Of a DNA stretch of 64,000 nucleotides, positions 62,535 to 64,000 are shown piece after piece. The stretch lies in NCBI GenBank assembly GCA_034440635.1, contig JAOTON010002232.1:332001-396000 (forward strand), given 5' to 3'. The notes below the pieces were generated by a model. The model was not told the origin of the DNA, made no database searches, and saw nothing but the letters and a program-made list of their open reading frames with translations. Position 1 is the stretch's first letter. Every line of letters begins with the position of its first letter. Source of the DNA: Lepas anatifera. Taxonomy: Eukaryota; Arthropoda; Thecostraca; Lepadidae. The position numbers were made by a program, and so were the translations under genes.

Positions 62535-63531
62535 TAGCCCTTGACCCGATGGAGGTGTTTGAACACCCCCTCGGGTTCTTTCGGCGGCACGAACTAAAAC
62601 GACGGCGCGAAGCACCACCGTACTTGGTTGACCTTATCCTTGATCAATTTTGCAATTTTTTCAAAATTTTAAGGTTTTGTCATCTCAGGTCAGGTCAGCA
62701 GTGCAGGTCAAGTGACCTCATCTCCAAAAAATTTAAGATAGCATAAGTAAGAACAGGGTTTATCTATCCAAGTGAAACTCATATCACATAATGGGCCCAC
62801 CCGAGTGCTACAAAATATAGTCCGGAATTTTTGGTACCGGTGACTTAGGGTCAGATACGGATCACGGACGAGCACGGACACGTCTCCATTGAAAATACAT
62901 GGGGAAAACGGGAATTGGGCAAAATGGCCATAATTGTGTAGATAAAAATTACAATACCTTCAAATTCGCCAAGTCTTAGAAAAGTTGTCAAGTCTCCAAG
63001 TCTAGCATCTTACGTCCCTTCCCAGGTTCATGCTGCAGTTTTGAACCTGTGATCTGTGAGATGTCATATGGGGTAACTTAAGTAGACTTTCTTCAATAAC
63101 TTTGTAGAAAATGACGATAAAGCTTTTATTTTGATACCATTAGGTATGGGTCATCATTCCAGGCCAATTAATGTGTATGTTAACTGTGTTAGGTCAGAAG
63201 GTGACCTTGACTTGACCTTAGGATCACGGAGAGGAAGTGAATGGTGCCTAAAAATTATTATACGAGTAATAGAATATATTATTACTCGTATCTCAATTCT
63301 GTCGGACGGCAGAGTGCAGAAAACCTTATCTAACATGTTGCCTGTCATGACCTCAATATTGACCTTAGCCAAAAAGTCACCGAAGTAGTTTTTCATGAAT
63401 TCATATAAACTATCCACCAGCGTTCGCGCTTTTCCGCTATCCCGCATAGGAGCTGAGTTCGAGGAGAACTTTTTGAGCGCCCTCAACTAGGGCGAAGGTG
63501 ACTCGGAGACCTCGGAGGTGTTAATACTTGG
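62535..63531 (+). repeat. Dispersed 0.9-kb element, copy 4 (most complete)
   Basis: Starts with GGTGTTtgAACACC followed by ccctcgggttc and ends ccgctatcccgcatagg...cctcggaggtgttaata. Its first half is the reverse complement of copies 1 and 3; its ends match copy 2. The outer aacaccccctcggg and cctcggaggtgtt are near-inverted, so it may be a DNA transposon. Non-coding. Confidence 0.75.
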
Positions 63532-64000
63532 CGACCTAAATTTATGAACTCTTGGTCTGGTTGAGGAAATCAAACCTTTATCAAACCCATTAAAACTAAA
63601 TTCAAACACTTAAAAAGGCATGACAAACTTTAGTTTGTAAAAATCCAAGGCAGAAACACGATACGAAAGACATATGATATGGGCCGCGGTTCCCAGGGGA
63701 CCACCAGCTTGAGGACCCCAATGGCTGTCGTACCCCACCCCTTGGCCGAATCTTATGTGAAAATTGCCTTCCCCTCCCCGGCTTACATCTGCAGTTCTTT
63801 TTCACTCTGGGTCGACTCACAAGTGTTGTGTCTGCACAGGTTTCTCTCCTTTCGAGGGCTTACCTGCCATTTTCAGGCACATCCAATAGCATTGGCCCGC
63901 GAAGAGCGTACATGTGTCGATATTAGTTACCATTGCGATTTACGAACAATTGCTGCGAGTATGCAATTAGTTCATCCTAACCAGGCGTGCCACAGAACAT
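63532..64000. other. No gene recognised
   Basis: Nothing recognisable before the window ends. Confidence 0.35.

Overview
This is a eukaryotic (metazoan) genomic window: spliced genes, GT-AG introns, degenerate LINEs, tRNA-derived SINEs, MITEs and long minisatellites. Two genes can be reconstructed with confidence, and both read as invertebrate orthologues, perhaps arthropod/crustacean; the sequence alone does not fix the species. They are convergent: TMEM165 (Golgi Mn2+/Ca2+:H+ exchanger, UPF0016/GDT1 family) on the + strand with coding exons from 4372 to 18814, and PRMT1 (type I protein arginine methyltransferase) on the - strand with seven coding exons from 42374 down to 26516. About 7.7 kb lies between the two stop codons. 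I see no functional link between them beyond being neighbours.

Layout. 1-4350: AT-rich sequence with a broken LINE reverse-transcriptase tail. 4372-18814: TMEM165 in six coding exons; the 10.4-kb intron 2 holds MITEs, a nuclear-receptor-half-site-rich repeat, two GAGTCGACTC clusters and a 1.1-kb minisatellite running up to exon 3. 18815-26515: 3' flank of both genes, with tandem arrays and one copy of a 0.9-kb dispersed element. 26516-42374: PRMT1, with minisatellites near most exons from exon 4 to the stop codon, a dead RNase H LINE fragment, MITEs and SINEs. 42400-56000: no recognised gene; a CRE+TATA promoter-like block (44.06-44.18 kb), a nine-copy 152-bp satellite (46.0-47.4 kb), a TTAA-flanked MITE split by a SINE, and two perfect hairpins. 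56086-56313: a probable C2H2 zinc-finger exon with a frame break. 57955-62270: a minisatellite split by a 3.6-kb hAT-like element with a perfect 8-bp target duplication. 62.5-63.5 kb: another copy of the 0.9-kb element.

The most striking pattern is that tandem arrays of unrelated sequence sit at or within about 250 bp of splice junctions in both genes. In several cases the repeat unit contains the junction itself (TMEM165 exon 4 donor, PRMT1 exon 4 donor, PRMT1 stop codon) or begins within a few bases of it. A second theme is single-base frame breaks in homopolymers in otherwise conserved exons, which points to residual consensus errors as much as to real pseudogenisation. All calls are by eye, without database searches.
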